Shown: positions 55,005-63,526 of the stretch, in pieces
Position numbering within the stretch: position 1 is the first letter of the stretch
Layout: each line of letters begins with the position of its first letter
Assembly: GCA_965228575.1 (NCBI GenBank)
Contig: CBDDHW010000001.1
Location: 243,754 to 307,753 of the forward strand
Length of the DNA stretch: 64,000 nt
Direction of reading: 5' to 3'
Source of the DNA: UBA11612 sp965228575
GTDB lineage: Bacteria; Pseudomonadota; Alphaproteobacteria; Rhodospirillales; Rhodospirillaceae
The notes under the pieces: model-generated
The model's database searches: none
Seen by the model: the letters and a program-made list of their open reading frames with translations, nothing else
Told to the model about the DNA's origin: nothing
Program-made: the position numbers and the translations under genes

Positions 55005-55625
55005 GGCGCACTCACAAGATTTTGAATTCGGGCCACCATGTCTTGGACAGTTGCGTCTTTCGAAAAATGATCCGTATACCGCCCGTCCGGGCCCATCAAA
55101 TATGTAAAGCCAGTATGATCAACGAGGTAGTCCTCCGTCTCATTCCCATCTGCATCCCTTAGAAACGCCTTCTTCGCCATAGACTTTGTATTGCTCCGCC
55201 GCGTGCTGAGTTTGCTCGAGCGACCCTGTTAAACCGATAAAGCGAGGGTGGAAATGCGAGACATAATCTCCCATGACCTCTGGTGTATCTCGTTCAGGAT
55301 CGAGACTTATGAATACCGGCAAAATGCGTTCACCTGCAGGTCCCAACGTTTCAAGAACGTCAGTCATATTTTGTAGGGCAATCGGGCAAATGTCGGGGCA
55401 GTATGTAAAGCCGAAATAAATAAGTGAATACTGTCCCCGTAATATATCCTCGGTGACAGTTTTACCTTTAGTGTTCACCAGGGTAAATGGCCCACCTATT
55501 TGTGCTTCCCCTGAAACCGGTGCAACGGTGATCTGCTGTGGCGGGCGGTTTGACGGCAAATATACTATTAGAACCAAGACGGTGCCGGCCAGAATCATTG
55601 CGGCGATAAGTGCGCGTTTAATCAT
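55001..55625 (-). pseudogene. SCO1/SenC-family copper chaperone, frameshifted
   Basis: SCO proteins deliver copper to cytochrome oxidase. The frame has a membrane anchor (RALIAAMILAGTVLVLIVYLP) and the thioredoxin-fold copper motif FGFTYCPDICP near residues 72-82. After YKVY it runs into a stop at 55140. The continuation KKAFLRDADGNETEDYLVDH, then TGFTYLMGPDG, lies in the next frame and contains the third copper ligand His. Removing one base at the CC 55177-55178 restores about 207 residues ending at 55001. As written the product is 161 residues and lacks that His. Confidence 0.88.
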
Positions 55626-55658
55626 ATTTGAAATTTAACTCTCGTTTGTTTCACGGTT

Positions 55659-57020
55659 TTAATTAAGGCCGTTCAGGCGCCGCTCCAGTTCTACTCTCAA
55701 AGGCGGACTCGGCGCAGCGTTCAAGGCTTGCTCCCAAAGATTACGAGCCTGGGCGGCGTTGCCTGATTTTGCTTCGGCCAATCCAGTGATGAAGAGCGCG
55801 TCAGGATGAGAGGGGTTAATTTCAAGTGTATCGGCCATTGTTTGCACAAGCGCGGCAGGCAAAGGCCCCGGTGAATCAAGATCGGTCTTGGCGATCATCA
55901 ATGACGCAAACTGCAATTTTGGAGTTAAGTCGTTCGGCTTAAGCGTCATCGCTTTTTCGTAGGCAGCCAGGGCATCATCGATTTGGTCCAGTACGGTGTA
56001 AGAGCGGCCAAGCATCATCCAACCATCGAAGTCGTTTGGTTCGCTTTCCAACCGGGCCGCTAGACCCGCAACCATTCCCTGAATCATTTCCATGTCTTCT
56101 GGAGCTATGCCGTTCACGGGCCTGGACGCAACGTCTTGCGGGCGTGTGAGCGGCAGGTCCAATGGGTGCGTAGGAGTCACGCGTATCGGCATTACCCCAG
56201 CTTGTTGCGCGGTACGCGACATTTCCTGCATCACCAAATTCAACCAGACCGCATCTTCAGGTGCATCGGCTACCAAATCTCGCCATATGGCGATCGCCAT
56301 TTCCGCATTTCCTTGTTGGGCCTGCTCGATTCCCAAATAAAACCGCGAACGCGGTTCTGAGCGGTCGAGTTCAAGGGCTGTTACGAACGCATCGTGCGCA
56401 TCGCCTGATATGCCACCAAACGCAGCAGCTAAAGTTTCACCAAGGTTTGCGTATGTTTCCGCCGAGGGAGCAACTTGCGCGAGTTTGCGAAAAGCATTGG
56501 CCGCGTCTTCAAAGCGGCGAACCTGCCGGTAACTGTTGGCGAGGAGCGACAGTGCAGCGACATCGTCGGGATTGGCTGCCACGTGTGCGGCGAGTTCCTC
56601 AAGAAGTCTGTTTGATTCAGCGATCGCTGCTGCTGCTGCCTCCGTGCGTTGCTCGGCGCTTGAACTCGGAAGCGTTGGTTCACCTAGAGGTAAATACGCC
56701 GCCAGCGCCAGAAGCGGTACAACAATCGTCAATCCGCCGCCAAGGCCCAGTCGCCATGCTTTGGAGCCCGGTGTTGGAGTAGGGCCACTTACTTTGTTTG
56801 CTGTTAAAATGCGGCGCTGTATTTCAGTGCGCGCCGCGTCGGCCTCAACAGTCGTGAGTACCCCGCGCTCAAGGTCGCGTTCGAGGTCTTTTAGTTGATC
56901 TTCAAATATCAAAATATCATAAGCACTACGTGCGCCCGCCGCGCCCGCCGCGCGAAACAGAGGCCATAGCAAAACGATCACGACTACGGCGATAAGAACG
57001 CCAAGACCTGCCCATATCAT
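55659..57020 (-). CDS. ccmI: Cytochrome c biogenesis protein CcmI (CycH)
   Basis: The 453-residue protein has two N-terminal membrane segments (about residues 3-22 and 90-112) linked by a cytoplasmic loop with RSAYDILIFEDQLKDLERDLERG, the CcmI family start, then TPR repeats in the periplasm that bind apocytochromes. It follows ccmH with a 4-bp overlap as the last ccm gene. The frame is intact. Confidence 0.93.
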   Translation of the reverse strand: MIWAGLGVLIAVVVIVLLWPLFRAAGAAGARSAYDILIFEDQLKDLERDLERGVLTTVEADAARTEIQRRILTANKVSGPTPTPGSKAWRLGLGGGLTIVVPLLALAAYLPLGEPTLPSSSAEQRTEAAAAAIAESNRLLEELAAHVAANPDDVAALSLLANSYRQVRRFEDAANAFRKLAQVAPSAETYANLGETLAAAFGGISGDAHDAFVTALELDRSEPRSRFYLGIEQAQQGNAEMAIAIWRDLVADAPEDAVWLNLVMQEMSRTAQQAGVMPIRVTPTHPLDLPLTRPQDVASRPVNGIAPEDMEMIQGMVAGLAARLESEPNDFDGWMMLGRSYTVLDQIDDALAAYEKAMTLKPNDLTPKLQFASLMIAKTDLDSPGPLPAALVQTMADTLEINPSHPDALFITGLAEAKSGNAAQARNLWEQALNAAPSPPLRVELERRLNGLN

Positions 57021-57484
57021 TTGGGATCATCCCCTCGCGACAAAACTTCGCTAATTTCGGCGCGCTCTTCCTCGGAAAGGGGGGATACGGAACTCGTGCG
57101 GTCAGCCGTGCGCAGGCGCCGCGCAACAATAATCCCTCCCAGCAATAGAATTGCGAAGGGGCCGAGCCATAAGACGATCGTGTTTGGCTGGAACCTCGGT
57201 TTTAAAAGAACATAGTCGCCGTACCGGCCAACCATATAGTCGATGATCTCTTCGTTGCTATCGCCGTCTAGAATCCGTTGACGGACAAGAACGCGCATGT
57301 CCCTTGCGATTTGAGCATCCGACTCGTCAATGGTCTCATTCTGGCACTGGACGCATCGTAAATACTGACTGACATCACGCGCTCTTTGTTCAAGAGCGGG
57401 ATCTTCGAGCATCTCACTGGGCTCTACAGCGAGCGCGCTCACCGAAAAACACAGCGCTACAACAAATGAGGCAAACGCTCTCAT
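57017..57484 (-). CDS. ccmH: Cytochrome c maturation thiol reductase CcmH
   Basis: CcmH reduces apocytochrome thiols for heme attachment. The 155-residue product has a signal peptide (FASFVVALCFSVSALA), the redox motif LRCVQCQNETIDES (CxxC) near residues 42-55, YGDYVLLKPRFQPNTIVLWL and a C-terminal membrane helix. It overlaps ccmG and ccmI by 4 bp on each side, so the three are translationally coupled. Confidence 0.95.
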   Translation of the reverse strand: MRAFASFVVALCFSVSALAVEPSEMLEDPALEQRARDVSQYLRCVQCQNETIDESDAQIARDMRVLVRQRILDGDSNEEIIDYMVGRYGDYVLLKPRFQPNTIVLWLGPFAILLLGGIIVARRLRTADRTSSVSPLSEEERAEISEVLSRGDDPK

Positions 57485-58059
57485 TTTTTTAGCTCGTCGA
57501 TCAGGGGCCTCATGGTGTTGTGCCAGACGTCCGGCGTTATGGGACCGGTTTGCTTAAAGCGAATGATTCCATCCGCATCGACAATAAAAGTCTCAGGCGC
57601 GGCGGCGACACCAAACGCGATGATCGCTTCGCTATTTGGGTCTTGGCCGATTTTTGAATATGGGTCGCCATGCCGGGCAAGCCATGCAAGACTATCTTCG
57701 GGTTTATCGCGCCAGGCTATGCCATGAACTGGAATTTCTCCTTCTTGAGAGATCGCGAGCAACAACGGATGCTCCGAGAGGCACGCGATACACCACGACC
57801 CCCAAATATTGACCAGTGAAACCTGGCCTTTGAGGTCGTCCGTTGTGAGCGCCTCTCCGCGGCCGGGAAGAGGCGGAAGATTTATCTCCGGCGCAGGTGT
57901 GTCGAGCAACACGGTTGGAATAAGGCTCGGGTCGTTTCCCTGCTGAATATCAACCAGCCGTTTTCCAAACACCCCCCCCAGAGCGAGAATTACAATCAAC
58001 GGAATCAGATAAGGCCATCGCCGGGTAGGTATCGGAGGATGTGTTACGGAGTCTGTCAT
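57481..58059 (-). CDS. ccmG: Thiol:disulfide interchange protein CcmG/DsbE
   Basis: This periplasmic, membrane-anchored thioredoxin supplies reductant to the heme-ligation step. The N-terminal anchor is YLIPLIVILALGGVFG; the active site reads WGSWCIACLSEHPLL, so the CxxC is CIAC where CVPC or CPTC is usual. VHGIAWRDKPEDSLAWL and APETFIVDADG are typical. Length 192 is normal. It overlaps ccmH by 4 bp. Confidence 0.93.
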   Translation of the reverse strand: MTDSVTHPPIPTRRWPYLIPLIVILALGGVFGKRLVDIQQGNDPSLIPTVLLDTPAPEINLPPLPGRGEALTTDDLKGQVSLVNIWGSWCIACLSEHPLLLAISQEGEIPVHGIAWRDKPEDSLAWLARHGDPYSKIGQDPNSEAIIAFGVAAAPETFIVDADGIIRFKQTGPITPDVWHNTMRPLIDELKK

Positions 58060-58063
58060 TTTC

Positions 58064-60058
58064 TTATTCCGCCGGTACAGGTGCAGGTGAGGAGGTTTTT
58101 ATCTTTGCGCGCCGCGGGGCTCCCACGCGGTAGCGGCGGTCAGTAAGGGATACAACGCCACCGAAAACCATCAACAAAATTCCGTACCAAAGAAAGGGGA
58201 CGAGAGGTTCATAATAAAACCGCGTGACATAAGCGCCCGACTCTCCATGTGGCTCTCCAAGCGCAGTGTAAACATCAGCAAAAAAAGTCGTATGAATGGC
58301 GGTGAAGGTGGTTTGTTGCGGAGGTTGGATGTAATTGCGGCGCTCAGGTTTTAGAACTGTTATCTCACCGGTTTCGTCCGACAATATAATGGTCGCCTGC
58401 GCGGCTTGGTAATTGGGGCCCGGTACCATTTCGACCCCTTCGAAGGTCAAGGTATATCCGGCCATCTCAACAGCTTCACCGGGCGCTAAAGCCTGAATGC
58501 TTTCTTGCTTCCAAACCGAAGATACGGTGACGCCGGCGATAAGAATAGCGACACCAAAGTGTGCGAGTGTCATGCCATGTGCGGCGCGCGGAAGGTTGAC
58601 AGCACGTGTCCACGCTCCAGGGCGCGTAATTTTTATGCGCTCACTCCATTCAAGCAATGAGGCGATGGCCAGCCACGCCGCCATGCCCAAACCCATTGCT
58701 CCGGCCAAATGCGAGATACTTATGCCCGCGATAAGCAATGTTGCCGCCGCTGCTATAAGAACTCCACCGCCAGCGACCTTAAGTCGGCTGAGTGCGCCCA
58801 CGAGATCACCGCGCTTCCAAGCCAGCAAGGGTCCGAGGCCCATAAGCGCAACCAACGGCACCATAAGTGGGATAAAGACTCCATTAAAATATGGCGGACC
58901 CACAGATAGGCGCTCCCCTGTGAAAACCTCAGTGATGAGCGGATAGAGCGTTCCGAGCAAAACCGTCGCGGCCGCGGTCGTGAGCAGCAGGTTGTTTACT
59001 AGCAGGCCGCCCTCACGCGAAATGGGGGCGAACACACCGCCACCGTCAAGGTTCGGCGCGCGAACAGCGTAAAGCGCAAACGATCCTCCGACCGCGATGG
59101 CGAGCAACGCTAAAATAAAAACACCGCGCGTTGGGTCGGATGCGAACGCGTGAACGGAGGTAAGCACGCCCGAGCGCACCAAGAACGTTCCCAACAGCGA
59201 TAGAGAAAATGTCACGATCGCAAGAAGGATGGTCCAGCTCTTGAGAGCTTCGCGTTTCTCAACGACGATCGCTGAATGCAAAAGTGCAGTGCCCGTAAGC
59301 CAGGGAATAAAGGACGCATTTTCAACGGGGTCCCAAAACCACCAGCCGCCCCAACCGAGAGTGTAATATGCCCACCAACTTCCAAGGCCGATACCGAACG
59401 TCAGAAACATCCATGCGAGCAAAGTCCAGGGCCTGACCCACCGCGCCCACGCCGCGTCCACACGCCCCTTCAATGAGCGCGGCGATAGCAAAAGAAAAAC
59501 GCCATCGAGAACCCGACATATCCCATGTAGAGCATTGGCGGATGAATCGCGAGGCCAGGGTCTTGCAGCAACGGATTCAAACCGAGCCCTTGTGTCGGCG
59601 CCGGATCAATTCGCAAATAGGGATTGGATGTGAACAGGATGAACGCCAAGAATCCGAGACTGATCATTCCTTGAACGGCGAGTGTCCGGGCTCTTAAGGA
59701 CGGCGGGCAAGCTCTTTCCAAAAACAGCAACTCCCGCACCAAACACCGCAAGAATACTCACCCATAAGACCAAAGAGCCTTCGTGGTTTCCCCAAACCCC
59801 GCTGATTTTGTAGAGCAGTGGTTTGGCGGTGTGCGAGTTTTGATAAACGCCGCTCACCGAAAAATCGGATACAATAAAAGCGTGGACCAACGCAGCGAAG
59901 GCGAACAGGACCAGTGCAAGCTGTGCGAGGGCGGCTGTGCGGGCTACATCCATCCAGGCAATGTTTCCGCGCGCCGCACCGATCAGGGGAACTGTCGATT
60001 GGACGATTGTGACAGCAAGTGCGAGCGCCAGGGCAAAATGACCAAGTTCGATGATCAT
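58064..60058 (-). pseudogene. ccmF: Cytochrome c heme lyase subunit CcmF, interrupted by three frameshifts
   Basis: CcmF attaches heme to apocytochrome c in the System I ligation complex. The protein is split over four reading-frame pieces that line up in order: an N-terminal part ending SLPAVLKS, a middle part from RTLAVQGMISLGF to GYVGFSMAF, a short SFAIAALIEG piece, and a long C-terminal part with the heme motif LGWGGWWFWDPVENASFIPW and GTFLVRSGVLTSVHAFA. Removing one base in each of the runs 59688-59690 (GGG), 59495-59499 (AAAAA) and 59465-59468 (CCCC) gives one frame of about 663 residues, the usual CcmF size. All three are +1 and in homopolymers. Confidence 0.92.
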
Positions 60059-60070
60059 GATGCGGTCTCT

Positions 60071-60539
60071 TTATCTGTCACGCACGGAAGCCGGAGGAAG
60101 AGGTTCACCCTCTTTCCACTGGCCGCTTGCTTTAAAGGGCATCAGCCACCTCCCGAGGCATGTAATTTTCATCATGTTTGGCAAGCACGTTTGACGCGAC
60201 GAACGTTCCATCAGTATTGACGTGGCCTTCGGCAACAACGCCCTGTCCTTCGCGAAAGAGATCGGGAAGAAGCCCAGTATATTGCACGTTCAAGGACTCA
60301 GCCGTGTCGGTTACAGAAAACAAGATGGTTTCCCCCTCGTACACGACGCTTCCCGCCTCGACCAGTCCGCCTATGCGAATGCGTGTGTCTGGCCCCGGTT
60401 TACGTTCGACAATTTCCGTCGGAGTGAAGAAAAAAACAATTTCATCCTGGATAGCGGTTAACACCAGCGCAACACCTGCGCCCAAGCCGAGTAAGCCCAG
60501 CACGACAAAATAAAGGCGGCGGCGTTTGCGGGTCATCAT
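60071..60539 (-). CDS. ccmE: Heme chaperone CcmE, probable 3' frameshift
   Basis: CcmE carries heme covalently on a His. The product has an N-terminal anchor (LYFVVLGLLGLGAGVALVLTA), IRIGGLVEAGSV, and the heme site LAKHDENYMP with conserved His and Tyr. As written it stops at 60132 after PREVADAL (135 residues). Removing one base from the AAA run at 60134-60136 (TTT on the coding strand) extends it through KASGQWKEGEPLP to a stop at 60071 (155 residues), which matches the family tail. The essential site is before the shift, so the short form might still work. Confidence 0.9.
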
Positions 60540-60721
60540 GATCCGTCTCCCGCAGAATTTCTCCGCAGCGATTTCAGGTCATCAAATTCCCGCTGCCGGG
60601 CTCTCAAGGTGTGCAATGTTAACGCGAGCGTTCCAATGAGAGCTATTGAGGCCAAAGCATACGACGACCACACCCAAGCGGCATAGCCGCCCATATTTAG
60701 ATATTCAAGAAGCCCGTCCAT
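60536..60721 (-). CDS. ccmD: Heme exporter protein CcmD
   Basis: A 61-residue protein with one membrane helix (YAAWVWSSYALASIALIGTLAL) and a basic C-terminal part, the CcmD pattern; Tyr in the GGYAAWVWSSYAL stretch is conserved. CcmD stabilises the CcmABC-heme-CcmE complex. It overlaps ccmE by 4 bp and follows ccmC by 9 bp. Confidence 0.9.
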   Translation of the reverse strand: MDGLLEYLNMGGYAAWVWSSYALASIALIGTLALTLHTLRARQREFDDLKSLRRNSAGDGS

Positions 60722-60730
60722 TATCCGGCC

Positions 60731-61462
60731 CTACTCCGCAGCTTGGCTTAGTGCCGCGTGACTTACGCGCGCGTTGCGGATTTTGGCATTCAACAACTCG
60801 CTGCGCACCCTCAAGATCAGCACCGCAAAGTAATAGGCTGTGAACGCACCAAGCATCAAAAACAGCGGAAGCAAGATTTCACCGCTTACCGAAATCCCGC
60901 TTCGGGAAATAATCGAGGGTTGATGCAACGTGTTCCACCATTCGACCGAATAGTGGATGATTGGGATGTTGACCGTTCCGACCAAGGCCAAGATTGCCGC
61001 CGCCTTATCGCCCCGCTCGGGATCTTCGAAGGCTTCGGCGAGCGCCATATAACCGAGGTAGATAAAGAACAAGATAAGGAACGAGGTTAAGCGGGCGTCC
61101 CACACCCAAAATGTTCCCCACATTGGCTCGCCCCACAGCATTCCAGACAAAAGTCCTAAGGCCGTAAAGACCGCGCCGATCGGCGCGCTGGCGCGGGCAA
61201 CGAGATTTGCCATCGGGTGACGCCAAATTAAGAACGCCGCGCTTCCCGAAGCCACAACCGTATATGCCATAAGAGCCAGCCACACAGACGGCACATGGAT
61301 ATACATAATCCGCACCGTGTCGCCTTGTTGGTAGTCGGGCGGAGAGGTCACCAGCGCGATCGGTAAGCCGACAATGAATAGGATGATCGCAAGCCCGGCC
61401 ACCCATGGAAAAATGGCGTTGGCAATCCGCATAAACTGCGTCGGGTTTGCAAATCGATGCAT
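60731..61462 (-). CDS. ccmC: Heme exporter/lyase subunit CcmC
   Basis: CcmC holds heme for CcmE through a WWD domain: RIMYIHVPSVWLALMAYTV, WGEPMWGTFWVWDARLTSFL and HYSVEWWNTLHQPSII are all present, among six membrane helices. The start at ATG 61462 gives MHRFANPTQFMRIAN and 243 residues, near the normal size; a frame start at 61519 adds an atypical leader. A 225-bp gap separates it from ccmB. Confidence 0.94.
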   Translation of the reverse strand: MHRFANPTQFMRIANAIFPWVAGLAIILFIVGLPIALVTSPPDYQQGDTVRIMYIHVPSVWLALMAYTVVASGSAAFLIWRHPMANLVARASAPIGAVFTALGLLSGMLWGEPMWGTFWVWDARLTSFLILFFIYLGYMALAEAFEDPERGDKAAAILALVGTVNIPIIHYSVEWWNTLHQPSIISRSGISVSGEILLPLFLMLGAFTAYYFAVLILRVRSELLNAKIRNARVSHAALSQAAE

Positions 61463-61687
61463 GACGTTCTTCAATGACACCGAGAGGTAAAAGCGCCCCT
61501 CGAAGACATGTCCTCCCAAAAAATTCCGCGGTCAAAGAGCCTTATACATAGGGTCTAGGAGCGCAGATTTCGAATATTCGAGCGATTATCGTGTTTATCC
61601 TTTTTTACGCGTTCGTGAGCAAGGGCTTACCCAACGGTATTGATGTAAAATGTGACACACAAAGGCGCGCGTAAGGCGCTGAATTCG

Positions 61688-62353
61688 CTACTCAACGGCT
61701 TGTCGGAGCGCCGCCCCGGCGGCCCATGGGCTTAAACAGAGCGCGAAGAGGGCAAGGCCTCCCAGAATCATAAGCATCGGTTCTGGGGGCCGGCCGATGA
61801 TCGCAGCTTCGACAGCTGCCGTTCCAAAAATCAGCACCGGGATGTAGAGCGGCAAAACCAAAAGAGAGAGAAGAACACCCCCCCGCCGGGTTCCGAGCAC
61901 CAGGGCGGCGCCCACTGCCCCAATCAAGCTCACGGTTGGTGTGCCCAGCGTAAGCGCCAGTATCAGCGCGACATTTCCTTCGGCAGGGAGTTGTAAGGTC
62001 ACGGCCAAGAGGGGCGAGAGGAGAATCAGCGGCACGCCGGTTGTCAGCCAATGAGCTGAGACTTTAGCGAGAACGATCAAAAACATCGGCTGTCCGGAGA
62101 GGACAAGCTGATCCAAAGTGCCATCCTCGTAATCGATCGTAAATAAACGGTCGAGGGACAGTAAGGCGGCGAGCAGCGCAGTCACCCAAAGAACGCCCGG
62201 TGCAATACGCGCCAGCACTGAAGCTTCGGGGCCGATCCCAAAGGGAAAAAGAGTGGTGGCAATCGCAAAGAAGGCGAGCACAGTCATGCTATCTCCGCTT
62301 TGGCGCACGGCCATGCGTAAATCGCGGCCAGCCAGGGTGGTAAAAGCGCTCAT
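61688..62353 (-). CDS. ccmB: Heme exporter subunit CcmB
   Basis: The 221-residue membrane subunit of the CcmAB ABC transporter has six hydrophobic helices and the family pattern RDLRMAVRQSGDSM, GVLWVTALLAALLSLDRLF, DGTLDQLVLS and SLLVLPLYIPVLIFG. The start overlaps the ccmA stop as ATGA. No frameshift is seen in this gene. Confidence 0.94.
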   Translation of the reverse strand: MSAFTTLAGRDLRMAVRQSGDSMTVLAFFAIATTLFPFGIGPEASVLARIAPGVLWVTALLAALLSLDRLFTIDYEDGTLDQLVLSGQPMFLIVLAKVSAHWLTTGVPLILLSPLLAVTLQLPAEGNVALILALTLGTPTVSLIGAVGAALVLGTRRGGVLLSLLVLPLYIPVLIFGTAAVEAAIIGRPPEPMLMILGGLALFALCLSPWAAGAALRQAVE

Positions 62354-63026
62354 AGTTCGTCGCTCCAGTGAGCCGCGTTCGCCGTTGTAAACTGGCCGAG
62401 ATCCAAGCTTTGGCCGTCTTCAACAAATGCCGCGCCGTGGCTCGCGACAACCACCATGCCCCCTTGCGATCTGTGCTCAGAAATCATGCGTGATAGGGCC
62501 GACAATGAATTTTCGTCGAGTGCGTTTCCCGGTTCATCGAGAAGCCATAACGGCGCCGGGGCGGCGAGCACTCGCGCAAGCGCAAGCCGGTGGCGTTGTC
62601 CGGCCGACAGGTGCCGGGCCGGAAAGTCCGCTAAATGCGAAAGCCCAAGGGTCTCCCAAAGCATGCGCAACGGTGCGGGCCCTGGGTGTAAGGCGCCCAG
62701 AGGTTCGCCCAAAAGGACAAATTTTCAGTCACGGTTTGCGCCGGCTTAATGGCGTCCAAATGGCTGACAAACCGCAGGCGGCCAGCATGCTGTTCGGGGT
62801 CGTCGATCGTTTGGCCGTCCCAAAACATTTCACCCGCGGCCAGCCGTCCGAGCCCGGCCATGAGGCGCAGAAGCGTCGTTTTACCGCTGCCGTTCGCACC
62901 GCGTAGAACCAATGCACATCCAGGCGCAATCTCGAAGTTCAGCCCGGCAAACACCAAGCGTCCACCGCGATAACAGCTTAAGTCTTTGCCTTGAAAGGCC
63001 GCAGGCTCAATGGGACCGTCATTCAT
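62350..63026 (-). pseudogene. ccmA: Heme exporter ATPase CcmA, frameshifted
   Basis: CcmA is the ATPase that releases holo-CcmE. The first frame carries Walker A LRGANGSGKTTLLRLMAGL and continues to LSFWANLW; the next frame, from GALHPGPAPLRMLWETLGL, carries the signature LSAGQRHRLALARVLA and Walker B LWLLDEPGNALDE. Adding one base to the CCC run at 62696-62698 (GGG on the coding strand) joins them in one 225-residue protein. As written, the ATP-binding and signature motifs are on separate polypeptides, so it would be inactive. Confidence 0.92.
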
Positions 63027-63526
63027 GGGCGGACCATAGCAGAGCTTTACGGTGCGGCTAGCCTTCTCATCTGACTGAAAAAAGTGACGGTCGGCGAAGT
63101 ATGGGGACGAGGGGGAGAAAGACTTGGCCGACCGTCATCAGGGGCTGTTAGGGCAAAGGGGTAAGCGCCCCCTTTGCTGTCCCGGGGCGGCATTATGAGG
63201 GGCACGGCCGACCCGGGGCATGGTTGGAAGTACACCCGGTAAATATGGCTATTTTTTGCTGGAAAATTTGCAAATTGCGGCAGCCGCGTCTCAAATTTCC
63301 GTTTATACCCAATAGGTTGGAGAAACCGGCTGCGTGACAGCTCTGGACTTTGCAGCGCGGATGTGGATTATTCCGCCTGAAACCGGGGTACAGCCGGTCA
63401 CGCTGGGGACGAGATTATACGCTCACTGTCGTTCCGGTCTTCATGGCCGGTTCCAGGACGTTCGATCCCCCGCCTGCCCTCGCCTCTCCGCAACTCATTC
63501 ACGCGTTCCCGCGAAGGAGCCCATCT
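63027..63526. other. ccmA-acnA divergent intergenic region with two strong inverted repeats
   Basis: The 500-bp gap contains a perfect 11-bp inverted repeat, TGACGGTCGGC (63085-63095) and GCCGACCGTCA (63127-63137), with a 31-base loop, and a perfect 9-bp hairpin GCAAAGGGG (63153-63161) and CCCCTTTGC (63169-63177). No T-tract follows on the plus strand. They may belong to the acnA leader or an operator. No gene was supported here. Confidence 0.55.
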
